NCBI GenBank assembly: GCA_033964015.1
Contig: CM066920.1
Coordinates: 13,235,912 to 13,299,911 of the forward strand
Direction of reading: 5' to 3'
Source of the DNA: Scolanthus callimorphus
Lineage: Eukaryota; Cnidaria; Anthozoa; Actiniaria; Edwardsiidae
DNA length: 64,000 nucleotides
The notes beneath the pieces were generated by a model. The model was not told the origin of the DNA and searched no databases. It was given only the letters and a program-made list of their open reading frames with translations. Shown in pieces: positions 34,061 through 48,100 of the stretch. Numbering within the stretch: position 1 is the stretch's first letter; the number at the start of each line of letters is the position of its first letter. The translations under genes were made by a program, and so were the position numbers.

Positions 34061-36440
34061 CAAACCCTGAATGCGGTTAGCCGGTCGCGTGCGAGAAGTA
34101 TTCTTGAATCAAATTCTTTTTTGACGCATACTCGTACCCAGCGGTCCCCGGCTCGTCACTCGCGGGGGAGGCTGTGGTGACAGCCATTGACGCATGCGCG
34201 AGATTTGATACAAAGCCGTTGAGAGAAACACCTTTCTGCGCATGCACCAACATTTAAAATCAGCCAATCAGCAGAGCCTCCCTCGCGGAGAATGTGTTTG
34301 ACGTGCCTGCTGTGCAATTTCAGGCACATGCGCATTCAACCAAATCTGTTTGGTTGAATTTGCGCAGTACAAAAATAATTACCTCATTGTATGTGTTAAT
34401 TAAATTCGTAAGTATCGTATCGATGCTAATGTTGAGTGCATGGAGCGTTTGCGATACAGTAAAAACACACGGACAGCCTATTTCAGGGCAGCTTGAATTG
34501 CATTACATACTGTAAGGTTCTTATAAAAAGAAGAATCTAAAATGACAAATTTCAGCCTGATTTTCTTATAAGCGGGTGTTTACTGTAATTGCGTCACTGG
34601 CAAATTGGTCCTGCCCTTTATATGTGGTCAGTATTCAATTCATTACATTCAATAAACATGCGCACCTCCATAAAAGACGCCTCGCACTCTGTGGACACCT
34701 AATTCACACTGTTGTTCAGCGTGTGCTACATTCTCGCACCCAGAGCGCGACCCCGGTTTCTCACCTCGCCAGGCAACTATTTGTAAAAGCAAAAGTGTAA
34801 ATATTTCTTGATCAAATTTTACCGAGTTATTTTTGCCAGAGCCCTTGTCGATTGGCTGATTTTGTTAGGCTTATTTTGTTAGAACGTTAGGCATAGAGGC
34901 GCAGCAGTTCTTTCTCCTGCTTTGTTTTGAACTACAATAGCATGCGTCAATTGACCACGAGCCGTGGACGATTCTGTGACGAGATGCGTGTGCTTGAAAT
35001 TTTTGGACGTGCGCAAGTACCTGCAATATAAACGATTTTGACCCCCAAAATATTTACCAGTTATAATTAAAAAGATACAAACACCAGTATGAAAGAGCAG
35101 AGTATTATTTTGATAAACTTGTTAAGTTTAGTTGCGGCTGAAAGAACGTATGTTTGATTTGCACACCTGGGACATGCTGGGAGTATTGGCGCGCTATACT
35201 CATCAAAGGTCTTTATTTTCAAATTCCGTTTCAATTTGCGTACAAGTGAGGACAAGCACTTTTTATTTTCAAATTCCGTTTTAATTTGCGTACAAGTGTG
35301 GACAAGCACTCTTGGGACAAAAGGCCATTTTAAGACATTTCATAACACAGGAAAACCACCGCCATTTATCTCTATACATCAGCCACATGTATACCGGTGC
35401 GATAAGGCATGATGAAATAGTTTATCTAGCCGTTTCCTAACTCATTGGGCACGATTTCATGAGAACCGCGCCCTACAATCAAATGTTTTAGTAGCAAATT
35501 ATTGTCAGAAGCTATCTTACTTGGACTTGGACTCAAAGAGAGCACTAAATTCTTTAATTCTGTTAATAAACGAACACAAGCGCGCGTCGTGCTCAACTCT
35601 ATAATAGTGTAAGAATCATCAGCTACTTTCCCAAAATTCCCACACACTAGACTGGTTCAAACCCTCATGAACTCGGGCATGAACTCGAATCAGGTGAGGT
35701 AAAAAAGATCTGCTCGAGCGGAATTTTCGCGATGATAGCTAATCTCTTTTATATAATATTTCCCTAATAATTTGAGTTCTCGTTATCGCGAACCCATTTT
35801 CCCTTTGGAGTCGAGCGAGTCAGCTCTGTAACATAAAAGGCGCCATTGAATTCGTTCACAGGGGTCATGTGTGTTACAAAAATGATAGTATCCTGCGAAA
35901 TGTCCTGTTAGACAGTACATACGTGCGCGCGGCGCGGCAAGTGAGAGATTTTCACAGTTTTTGGAATCATAAACTAGATATAATCATTGCGAGAGGAATA
36001 CAAATGTCCTTCTAATTACTGCCACCGACTGCCTAGTGGACGGGAGCCATTACTTATCACAGTACGCAACCCCTAAAACCCAGTCACGGTGTCCTCTTTG
36101 ACTGGAATTTTTTGAATTACGGGGTTTATTGTTTATACTTGCGCGGCGCGCAAATTGAAGAGAATACGTTATTCGCACGGCCTTTGGTGCACCGGCAATT
36201 GATATGATGTCGGGAAGAGGACTGACAGAAATATTAGCTATCCAAGGGCCGTACATTTTATAAATTGATTCGTAGCTGGCGCTAGGTGTAAGGGCAAGCT
36301 AGTGCTATAGTTAGAATTGATGTATTTACGCGTACCGCGCCTCTATGTCTTGGACTGCAGCCCTGTGGTCTCCGGCGCGCGATACTGTCAGTCGAACCGA
36401 CCACCATCGCTGTCATATTAATCACGATTAATCACGCTGG

Positions 36441-36752
36441 TTAACCGCGTCGAGGGGCAAAAGATTTCCGCACAAACAGCGACGAAAAATTGATATCTAC
36501 AAGTGATGTTTTCAAAGGAAATACTACTGTTAGCGTTTTCGCCGCGACGGCCAGGTAAAATAATAGTTTCGGAGTTATCATATCTCTCTGGACTTCACTT
36601 AAAATTGCGTTTGAGTACATAATCTCTTTCGCTTTTTCTTCAGTTGTATCTTCAATATCTTTAAACCATATTTCGGACCGACACGATTTTATCGCAATTT
36701 TCAACATATTTGTGCTAATTTTTTTATTGCCACCAAAAAAGACTACCTTCAC
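36441..36752 (-). CDS. Unrecognised open reading frame
   Basis: About 103 codons open on the minus strand, with protein-like stretches SCRSEIWFKDIEDTTEEKAK, MITPKLLFYLAVAAKTLTV and LVDINFSSLFVRKSF. An in-frame ATG is at about codon 15 (MLKIAIKS). No family recognised, and no flanking exon could be joined convincingly. May be chance. Confidence 0.22.
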   Translation of the reverse strand: MKVVFFGGNKKISTNMLKIAIKSCRSEIWFKDIEDTTEEKAKEIMYSNAILSEVQRDMITPKLLFYLAVAAKTLTVVFPLKTSLVDINFSSLFVRKSFAPRRG

Positions 36753-39700
36753 TCCTCATTCGGGCTCAATGCGACAAACCGTCGACAGAATTGCTACATC
36801 GATCAGTCCTGAATATCAAAGTAATAAAAGCCGTTTTCTTTCGCTTCAGTTTATGAAACTAAAAAGAATAAAAGTTGATACTGAGTCCCTTTCGGCCCTT
36901 TCACTTAATCCAAGGATACCCATTATTTTATGGGAGCCCAAGTAACCCTACGGCAGTATGGACAAGAAAGGTGTTTATCATTATTCGTGTTAATCCTGCT
37001 AGAGAGAGCAAAACCTATTTGACTCCATCTTCATTAATAACGCGAAAGTTTTACCAGGATGAAAGCGTTAAGTCAGACCACCGGCTCCACACCATATAGA
37101 TCCACTTCAATCCTATTATAACAACCCAGCAGTCAGGAAATGACCCCGCTCATTAATCACGAACACAAACAGGTGAACTCCTTTCTATAACGGTGGCAAT
37201 TCTTCTCCCTTGAGTCTCAGAAATAATCCCTTTCATTTTAGTTTATAAAATGTCTCGTTTCAGTCAGCGTGTTTTCCTCATATCGAAACACGCACAAAAC
37301 CATGCAAGAGACAAGCGACGCGGTCAAGAGAAGTATTAGCGGATAAGAATTGGATAAGCTGATTAGTAAAACCGTTTCCAAATTACGCCCAAGATTTTAA
37401 TCGTTCAAATTGAAGTGCCACTCCTCTTTTAGCCTCGTGTTTTTAGAATGTCATGAATAAGTTATGCTAATGCCTTTACTCTACAAAGAGATTCTTGATG
37501 TGTTTTGTCACTTGCTATACAAGCCGAGACAGGTGAATCCTCTTTCTTTGCAGAACAAGTGTCGATAGCCAGGGTCAAGTGGCGCCTCACTGCTTGACAG
37601 TGTCAAGGGTTTTACAAGCCACAGGCACACTGTGGATACCCTACAATCATAGTTTGACATCTCACGCTCTCGCTACTTAATGTGGCTATCAGAGGATGGC
37701 TCAGCTAATTCACTATGATACAATGCTATTGAGCCAGTCTAGCAGGCTCGTCTGATTTTTTAACACGAGAAAGTGGTAGGGCGGTGCAAAGTCTATCTCG
37801 TTTGACCATCTAAATTGCTTTGAAACACAACAAAAACCTTCGGAAAACCCTTTTGTTGCGTGTCAGCTCTATTTCATAATGATTTTCACTCTCTGCTTCA
37901 CACTCTGCCCAGCCTCTTGTTTCTTTGTTGAAACTTTAATAAAAAGGAACACGTGCCCAACGATTCATGATATGAAACGATCTTATGACTTGTCACGTTG
38001 TAACAGGGATTTGTCTGTATTTTTCACTGGACTCAGTTCTTTCTTACTCAAAATGTACCTCTTATATAATAAGATGAACAAAAGAAACACTTAAGACATT
38101 CCCCGAGGGAACATCTATGTATAGATTTTGCCAAAATAATCAACACTACTCAGTAGTACAAGTCTTTTTCCTTCTACACAACCAAACAAATTACCCATTA
38201 CTCTCGCACGCTCACAACCAACCTGACAAGAATCCCATTCCACTCATTTCCTCCCGTGTTTATGGATTTGTATTTATAGGGATTATCCCTTGTCACTTGT
38301 CACATATTTCATGCTAATCTCTCTCTCTTTTCTATTCACATCTCATCGCTGGAGGATTCCAAAGGAGGCCTACTCAACGCAAATGACAATATCCGATTCT
38401 CCAGAGCCCGCCTGGCTGGCGCGACACTACGCTCTCTACACGCACGAACTCGCTTCCATGTTGATTTAGCTTTTATCAAAGCGAAAAAACAGCTAGAACT
38501 TCATCAAGATAAAAGTTCCGGTTCAATATACGTGTGAAAACAGACTCGTCCAATTGACCACGTCGTAGACTGTCATAGAATGCACATTTTGAGCGAAAAC
38601 ACGATTTATATAGCGCAAGTAGTTTGTGTCACAAGGGTGTTTGCTGTGACTGAATACATATGGGGTCCACAACGGAAACAATGCAAATACAGTAAAAATG
38701 AAGAACTAGCAATTAAGTAATTAGCAGGCTCCATTCTTTTTAAATATCAATCCATACATCCTTTTATTTCAATTTGGAGAAATTTTTTTCTGCGGGGGCG
38801 TTCCCTTAACCCGCTAACGAATCTCGTCAATTAAAGAACATGAGGAACCTTTTTCAAAGCTTTTGAAAACCGGCTAGATCATTCTATATTCCTTTATATA
38901 TATATTTTTAACATCTGGAACTTCTACATTGGTGTAAAACATTCAAAATAACAGCCCTTTCTATTCTAGTGCAGCTCTTGCTCGGCAAACCGGCTCCGAA
39001 AACAAACTTGTTAACAAATGTTCACTCGAGATATTATTATCAAAAGAGGAACAGTTGTTTTAGAATTAAGAGAGCCTCTTAAGCTGAAGTACTACACTGG
39101 AGTAGAAATAATAACAACGCTTCACTAGAACTGACAGGTTGTGTCAATACAGCCGCGATCTCCCTCGATAACGAACAAAAGAAAACGGAATAACTTTGTA
39201 GGGTGTCCTCTTTTCTTTACTTTTAAAACAACAGGTTCGTTTTCGGGGAATTTACGAAGATTTTTCAGGTTTACTAGCAAAAAGTTCACTATCGAACGGG
39301 TGTGCAGCCCGACGCTTCAAAATCTAGCGCTTTCTAGTGACTTTCTACTGTGTACTGAGATTGGCATAACGACCGAAAACAAAAGTAATGTCCCAGTGAC
39401 TATGAATTAATAATATGAATTTTTTAAAAAGACCAGCAAGCTTTTGCATCATGCTACTACGTATTTAGCAGTTCACCTTGGACCTTATCATTCAGTAGCG
39501 CTGAATGTAGAGGTAGAATGTAGAGTAACGCTTCAGTAGAGGCGAAGGTGTCAAATCAAACTATAAAATATGAACATCCTATTTAGGAAAGATCTAAGGA
39601 TTACAATAACGCATTGTAATTATTTTCTAACTTGTGGTTTTCAATCTTATCAACTAGTTTGCGCCTAAAAGTTGAGCCGGAAGTGTGACTATGGACCCGC

Positions 39701-40779
39701 AGACCAGAAGCCAAGGACACAGGATAGGATCGGAAGTGTGTTTCTAGCGGTGACTATGCTGGTGCCAAGGCCAGATGGATATAACGCTGTCAATCAAACT
39801 CATACCCTCCAACAGACGAGTGGCTCGGTGGGCGGAACTCGGCGCCGGTCCCTCAGTCACTTGGGCGTGAATAAAATTACAAGAATTTGCGTCTTCTATT
39901 TATCGATGTTGGGCGACAGGATAGCATTGCAAGAATCAAACGAGTCAAACGGAGCGGAATGTTGTCCGGACTTATCCCTTTTCTTTCCTTAGCTCGAGAG
40001 CTCTCTCGGGAATAATTTTGGCGCCAATTGCGTTGTCCCTTCTCTAAAAGTTGATGCCTATTTGTAGCACCCTCCCCTTCCCTGGCTCTTGGACAGATTG
40101 CATTGGGGTAGAAAGTCAACCCCAAACGTCTGAATTGAAGGCAGCAATGCACGGTTTAGCTCGCGTTTAACAGAGTTCTCTTTACTTTCGTCGCCCGTCA
40201 ACAGCAGCAGCAAACAATACCAATACTTCCCAAAGGATGTTCTGCACGACGAACGTTATTGAAAGACAATACATCTACATATGGGCGGCGCGCTTTGGAG
40301 GATTTTTATAACTTCCTGTGATAATACAGAGGCAGTATTTTGCACACTTACAATTCTAATAAAAATTGAGTTTTATTACTTTGTAATTGATAAGGTATTT
40401 TAGAATAAACCTGAACCTTGAGATATTTTACAAAATTTGTTGACTAGAACAGAAAGCTGTTTGTGCCGTGTCCACGGGTTATGCCTCCCTTCTCGAAACA
40501 GACATGTCACATTTTTACAAACTTGACGTCAAAGCGGCAATTATGTACTCTGTGGTAACACATCCGTGTCAATCTGGGAGGCAGAAATGGAGAAAAGTAG
40601 TTTTCCGCTTTGTGTTGTACATGGCACATTTAACGACATTGCAAAGTAATGTTCATTTGTCGACAATTACTTGCTGAGTAATGATTGAGCTATTCTATTG
40701 CAAAACCAAGTTGGAAGGATTCTTTAGACTCGCGGAAAATGGTTTTCATTGTCTTCATAAAATGGCAACGTGATTTCCC

Positions 40780-40937
40780 GGGACGGATCTATGAGGAACG
40801 TCAGAAAGGGGGACAAAAGTGTAAAAAGAGAGGAGCAAAGCTATAAATTTGCTTCGTCAAATACAGTAAATGTGTTGGAAAAGCTTCCAAAAGGGCGTGC
40901 CCCCTTGCCTTCCCCCCCCACTCTAAATCCGCCCCTG
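40780..40937. mobile_element. hAT-like MITE relic (family with 58401 and 62910)
   Basis: Degenerate ends GGACGGATCTATGAG and CTAAATCCGCCCCTG. Shares the interior AAATACAGTAAATGT motif with copies at about 58609 and 62979. Confidence 0.45.
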
Positions 40938-41767
40938 AAAGGCATATACAAAATGTCAAATGAATCCACGACAGGCAACAAAACCTGGTATGCGTTCGAT
41001 TCTATGTCTTCCGTAGACTCTGATGAAATCCAGGCATCACCAATTCCAGAAATGCAACACGTTTCGTGAGCTGCTTGTGTTTTGCGATTCAGAACTCAGT
41101 CAGGTCGATAATACAAGAATATTTACAGCCAGCTATTCTATCGATTTGTACAAATTGAAAAATATGTCTCAATGTTCCTTGGGCTCGTGTTTATATCCGA
41201 GGAAATGCACATAATAAACTGAAGAGTGGATTAAAATGGATAAAAAGACGTGTCCATGTTTGTGCGCCTAAGATCTTGAGCTGCGCATAGTTATCCAAAT
41301 TGGGGAATTCTGCGACACATTTGTCAACAAAATGGTAATAATCCCAGAACCACGCCTTTCTTACGAACACAACCTTAGAGCATTTCCACGGAGATAGACA
41401 AGACTGCACCTTACTTCTAGTTCATGTAACTATTGCTGCACATAAGATGCTTTGAAAAAAAATGCCAACTTGATATTAGACATGCTGCCCAAGGCAGATT
41501 AACAATTGATGTCATTTTGTTTGATGGGTGAATAAAATATATCTTGACTGTCCTAATGAGTTGTCATAACGTAAGTTCTCAGTGAACACAGAAAATAATA
41601 CCAAAGCATCTTAACTAAATTGCAGGGACTAGAAGCCAATACTTGGGAAATTCCACAAAGGACAGAAGCAATACGCAATGGATTTTGAATTCAAAGAATT
41701 ATCCGTTGCCTGGAGCTTCTTCCCTCCCATCCTCGATGATATTTTGCGTTCTTGATTTTAGCAACTG

Positions 41768-42134
41768 CTATAGGATCTTGACGTCAGATTCAAACAATAC
41801 AAGTCTTAATAAATGACCAGGAAGTGGCAGTTTCAGCGCGTTTTTCGTCTTGTCAGGCTTCAGACAAGTCCTAACCTTCGCAGAACACTGTAATTGTAAA
41901 GATCTCGGCTGGGATTGAATATTTTCCATCCAATCTCGCAACCTTATGTCTGTTGTGATGAATCTCTCGGGCGTTAGCCCAAGACAATTTTTCGTCCATA
42001 AGTTGGCGTTTGCCTGGATTAGTCTCTTTATACAGTAGGAATGGGCGTGTCTCGCTGCCAGGTGAAGCGGAGTGTCATTATAAGACGTCCCTTGTGTCAG
42101 ACAAATTGTTCTCGCATTAACATTTCCACCGTAT
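41768..42134 (-). CDS. ASB: ASB gene, exon 3: last ankyrin repeat and SOCS box
   Basis: Acceptor CCCTTTTAG; A completes AGA. Reads YGGNVNARTICL, NDTPLHLAARHAHSYCIKRL, then PRSLQLQCSAKVRTCL and ALKLPLPGHLLRLVLFE, the SOCS box, and TAG at 41770-41768. Confidence 0.93.
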
Positions 42135-45100
42135 CTAAAAGGGAAAAGGAGAACGCTTTAGAAAGAGTGAATCAGAATCAGAATACTACTTGACATACAG
42201 CAGCTTCTGAAGAAACCTTAGGGAGAGGTTAGCTGTAGTTGTTTTATATCCCAAATTGAAAATGTATACACCTTTTTCAGAAAAGAGTGGAGATAAGGAA
42301 TTAATCTTGTGTGAAAGCTGAAGTGTGCTTAATGAAATGTCCCATGTGTGCTTATGAGCGTTAGCCCTAGTAAGCGGAGAAAGAGAAAAAATCTCTGACC
42401 CCGAGAGGGATTCGAACCCACGACCTCCGGAATTGTACATCCGATGCTCTACCAGCTGAGCTATCCAGGTCAGACTGGGAGCAGATCGGGGTAAATTAGA
42501 TGTTATGATCGCGGTAATGAAGTGAATAGAGCAGATTTCGTATGACTGTGAAAAGTACTGTGACACGGCGCGGTACTGTCGCGGTGGCGGTACCGAACCT
42601 GGCCTGCTGTAGATACCGTACGAAATCGCGTAGTCGCGGAACGGTCGCGGCGCGGTACAACTCTTTCGCGGCACTTTTCACAGTCATACGAAATCTGCTC
42701 TATATGTAGTGCTACGCGGCCACAGGCTTGCCTGAACAACTACATTTTTCAGAAACGGTTGCACTGTCACAACTGTCGTGGTAGCCCGCGGTGCGCCATG
42801 GGAGAAACTAAGAAGAACGAAATTCTGCTTGCGATCGAGCCGTGTATTGAGTAGAATCATTTGGCATAAGCAGAGCGATAGGTATGGCTATTTTTCGTGA
42901 AAACAAGTGTCCATGATTCTGTTTTGGTATCCCTATTTGTTCCCATGACGCATCACGGGCTACAACAGAAAACTGAATAGGCATCAACGGCGCAAAAATA
43001 CAGTGGGAGCCTCGATTTAAACACGAAAGTTGCGAATACCAACGAGTCCAAAAAGTATATTGTCTCCATTCAAGCTTCATCAGTTTCTCGTCGGTATTCA
43101 CAACTTTTTCTACTTCAAACTGAGGCTCCCGCTGTATTTATGCGCCGTTGATGTCTATTCAGCAGCAGAGTCGAGAATTTGAAACTGGACTATTGTGATA
43201 GTGTCCTTTTTCTGGAACAGGTGTGTGTGTATCTGCGTGGAATGTTACTGATTATCAGACTGAATAGGAACTCTGATACTTATATTCCTTGGAATTTATT
43301 TCCAAAATCCACAAATAATTCCTTACATCTATGTAAGACCCGAAACCCCTACCCCTTTTTGGTCAAGCATTCCTGTACAGTCAGTCATGGGGATTGCCTA
43401 TACCCAAATGAGTTTCATAAAATGAAATACAGTCGAAGGTTGAGTATAACCCAAACTTTCAATCACCTTTTCAGAACAACATTCCATAAATTGTTTCTTT
43501 GTGAAATCCCATTTAAAAATACCAACCCAATAATATAGCCTAAACATTCTGATATATTTTGGTCTGACTGAAATAATTAATAGCAGGATTCTTATGCTTT
43601 TCTAAGCCTGGTCACTCCCAGTGACTTAGTCTGACAAAAATATTAATTACCGATGGAAACGACAGGCATATTGTAGGTGGTACATGGCCATGTGGAGAAA
43701 CAAATTTCATCTCATTCAAATCTTGAAAATGTGTCTAACAAGCGAGCCTCCAAGCGGACCCGTAGCAGCAATGTTTTGTTATTATAAAAAGATCAATTGG
43801 ACACCCAATTATCATTTTCAGTAAATCGTTAAAACGAGAATGGAGCATGGCAACCATCAGTCAATGGTGCCTGTTCCCCTCAAATTAATATAGTCTTTTT
43901 TTCAACTTTTTGTATTATATTTTTCAACATTCTTTTACAAACAAACAAAAACTAATTACACAAAACTGTGAACATCTTCCTACTTGCCCAATTTGCTAAT
44001 ATTTTATTCGGGATAACTATCATTTAAAGGGGCTCTTCTGTCTCAAGATAGATAGATTTCCCTTCAGAACTTTGATGTTCAAATTTCATATAAGTTGAAT
44101 AATAATGTTTCTTGTGAACATCAAACTTCCCTGGGCAAAACTATCCGATGACAGAATAATCTTTGACAGAAGAACTCTATTGTTAGAAATAGGTATACAT
44201 GACTATTTATGACATATTGAGCAATTCCAGAAAATATATGTACCCTGGTGGTGTAGTGCTGCCTGTGTGGTGGGGGTGCATATAACTCCTGGAATTGCCC
44301 ATTATACCCTGGTATATACATGTTTGATAGCCTGCAATAATCAGAATTTATGACTGACCTGATTAGTGCCTCCACACATGCTGTGTGCCCATATAAGGAG
44401 GCAGAGTGTAATGCAGTCCAACCCTCGGGCGTGCTAGAGTTGACGTCTGCCCCCTGACGCAGCAAGGCCTCAAGACAGGCCAAATGTCCATATTCTGCTG
44501 CATGATGTAAGGGGACTTGTAGGATCTGACAGAAAAATCAGTCAAACATTACTACCTTGGTTCCATATGTGGGCACATCTAGGGGTTGTGGGGGTTGCAA
44601 TCCCCTCTATGAGAGTGATAGATTCAATGAACTCTGTAATTATTAAAACGTTTTGAACTCAGTACAGATTATAACCAGTCCAACTTAGTGCTGCAACACC
44701 CCCCCCCCCCCCCCCTCTGAAAAAATCCTGGATCCGTCCCTTCAACCCAGGACTTCAAAAATCTGGAGACCACACTGAAATGGTTAAATTTCCTGCATTC
44801 TCCCAGGAGAGAAATACAGTAAATGAATGATAGTCATCTTGAGACTCCTGACAAAACCAGGAGAGCTGAGTATCCCTGGAACAACAGGCTTTAACTTGTG
44901 TAGGTGGGGGGTGGAGAAGGGGGACAGGGGTAGGACAATCCACTGGTCAGTGTCATTTTCAATCCAATTCATCAATCCATAGTTATTTTTGAAAAAAAAA
45001 AGAATCTGTAAGGTGCTCATTCAGTGATTCAAACAATTCTTTAGAACCTTTTGAATACCTAAGCAGTCAAAATCAGAAATCTATACCAAAATCTTAGCAG

Positions 45101-48100
45101 ATATTTTACCAGCTGTGTTTTCAAAATCCACGAATCTGCCCATGGCCATGGAAAATGTATCTTTATCCAATGAAAATCAGGCAAGTTAAACCCCCCTCCC
45201 CTCTAAAGTTTTTAATTCCCTCCATAGTGTAGCTATAGATTACACAATTTGTGTCATGAAACAGTGGGAAAATCCCGGGAAAATAGTCAAAGTATTAATG
45301 GCACAATTATTAATCCTGTTTGCTTTTCCACTTACAGTCTAGTAGTCAATTATTATCAGTCAAAGAGCTCTATATAGGCACTAATGTTTCTAATATCAAA
45401 ATCTTTTTAAAAGATTTCTTTTATGATAAAATGTGATTTCATCAAGCAGCATGATAGAACTCTGCCTCTTCCAGATCAAATATATTTTAATGAGAGTATT
45501 TTAATGATGCAGTTGAAAGGGATATGCAGCCCAGAACTATAAAGGGGATTACAGGAACTGGAATGAAAATGGATGTAATTCATTTGATCTATTATACAGT
45601 ATTCCAGACAGAGTCCCATTTTACTAAGGCCTCATTTGATTCATGTTAAGTGCTAGTTGTTTCTCTCCCCAGAGGCTTGAATCTAACACAGGATGTAAGT
45701 GTGTTTTACAAGCATTTGCCTCTAGCCTATAAAAGCATTATTTCTGCCTCACTGGTGATAAGCCTTGAGTTATAATGAGTGGCCCATATTAACTTCCTCA
45801 TAAACGCTATCCACCAATCTAACAAACTTTCTTTCCAGATGAGACAGGATTAGTAGCCAAATACTGTACAAAATCCACATGTGGCTTTTACAAGCTCTAA
45901 AAGTGAGGCCATTTTGATCTAAAGGACAAATGGACAATCTACATATCTCAAATCTGCACCAACAAAATTATCCTCAAGAGTTGTCTTATACAAAGGGGTG
46001 GGCCATTGGCTTATACATAAGAATAACTACTTCTTTGTGATATGATTGCTTTTAGAAGAAAAAGCTCAATTAAATAGCTTAGTACAAGACAGCAATTACA
46101 TCCAGATAGTTCTATGTCCTACCGTTTTACTTCCCATTACAACAACATCTACCAACAATTCTTAATGGGTTTGTGTTTAAGGCTTGATAATGTGGCTGGG
46201 CCAGATAGTGCTTGCTATTACATGAACCAAACTGGATTAGGGGATTAGTGACAATGTTTTGCCAATTATTGATGCTCTATATAGATAAGCCCCCATCAAA
46301 AGGCTTTCAATTCATTTCTTACAAAGCACAAACTAAGGAACTTGGTTATCTGTTATTTTGAAATTACTTCCTTGGGTGTAAGGGTGTCATAAAATGTATA
46401 ATGGAACAGATAGGCAGCTACTTTGCAGATGTACAATAATAAAGAAATATTTTGCCAAAAATGTAAGGCTTCATCTAAGAAAGAGTAACTGCCAAAATGA
46501 CAAGTTCTGCTAGAGGATAGAAAAATAAGCCAAGCATTATAATATGTTTTTTATCCAAAAAGAAAAAAAGCTCACAAAATGACATTGTCATTAAGAACCT
46601 TTTTGGCAGCACTAATAATAAACAATACTCATTTATTTAGAATAACATAGCAACAACAAGTATGGCAAAAACAATTAAATCTACATGTAGCAAACCATAT
46701 AGTTTTTTCAATTGTACAAGTGAGGCAAAACAAACAGGTTGGACTTCAATTTTCTTGCGTTTCTATAATATTTTTGCTTTATTTTTTTTAGGAAACCCTT
46801 TGTATTTTTCTCATATCATTAGAGATACCATTTCCTTTGACATTAAAAATGTTGGAGGGGGTGTTTTGGACCCTGGAAATTCATATTTAAAATATAGGAG
46901 ATTTGGACCCAACTGTCAACATAACTTCCAAATCAAGTCTTGAGGTTCTGCCTCACTTGGCAACAGAATAAAGAAAATATATGAATACATCCCAAGAGTG
47001 TCAATGAGGGTGAAATGCAGTAATTTATGAGCTCGTACAACATTTTTGAAAATAGTATGTGGGTGACAGGCTTATAAAAAGCTTGCGGCATTTAACGCAA
47101 TTGAGTTGACGCTAGGCAATGCAGGAAAATGGGCGATGAGGCTGAAACATGGGAGTCTCCTGCAAAATACAGGAGAATTGACATCTCTGGCTCGATGTCA
47201 TACCTGTCAACCCAACTTTGTCAAAAATCTGAGATTCTCACTAATTTGGCCAAGGAACATGTATGACAAAGCCACAAAAGTCTCTAATGCAAGAGAATAC
47301 AGTAAATGTATAAAACATTTCACAAACATGTGGGTGAAGTCTTGTTACACCAGCAGCCTAACATGTGGGTGGGTTAATGAAGCTATGTAATGGCAGAAGA
47401 GTGGAAAATGGGCTGAATTACGGGAGCAATTGTCAAAGTCAACCCAACTTTGGCAAAAATCCTTGAGACTCTCTCTTTCTCTCACTGGGCAGAAGAATAA
47501 AGAAAATGTATGAAAAAAATCCCAAGGGTGAAATAAACAGTAGTAATGTATAAAAATTTGCAGGAGACAGGCTTTCAAATCTTTATGACATCTGCCTAGT
47601 GTGGGTTTCTTGACTGAGCTATGATTGTAGGGTTGTTGTATTTGCCCCAAAATCTGTAGGCTTCTTGGCAATTTATGATCACTTTGTTTGACATCCCTGA
47701 CAAGGGAAGAACATAAGGTTTTAAAGGACTTTTATAGAGAAGGTCCATAATACACTAATTAAAAAATGAACAATTTGCTTCTTGAATGAAAGACCAGGAT
47801 ATATAATGCCACATTTAATAAATCCTTTTGAAGTGATATGAAAATGGTGAGGATTTGAAGAAACTGAGTAGCCCATGAGATATGCCATTTTAAAACTCTC
47901 TTTCAGAACCAAATGTATATGGTAGTAATTATAAAAATTGCAATTTAAGAGTAATACATGCCTCTTGTAAATATTAAACAATGGTACAAAAACTTTTATA
48001 CAAAAAATATTTTATAGATTTTCAATAAATTTGAATAAAATTACTGACAACTTGAGGTTAATCCATGGCAATTGTAGACATGGAAAATGAAGGGTCACAA

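Larger units (their letters stand above)
34061..41767. other. Intergenic region without a recognised gene
   Basis: I find no conserved domain or spliceable exon set here. A 103-codon frame on the minus strand (36441-36752) is listed separately. A 50-bp tandem duplication is at 35212-35310 (TTCAAATTCCGTTTYAATTTG). Two CGGAAGTGTG (ETS-like) sites are at 39679 and 39729. Palindromic ATTCAACCAAA/TTTGGTTGAAT is at 34334-34360. Confidence 0.5.

Noticed and set aside
39672..40152. Overlapping frames near 39.7-40.1 kb
   Set aside because: Somewhat GC-rich with ETS-like sites, but both strands are open and no family or splice structure is recognisable.
40770..41069. 99-codon frame in 40.8-41.1 kb
   Set aside because: Its first half is a hAT-like MITE relic with typical terminal repeats; the rest shows no recognisable domain.
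42186..42674. 162-codon minus frame with WIAQLVEHRMYNSGGRGFES
   Set aside because: The recognisable part is translation of the tRNA-like sequence, a well-known false protein.
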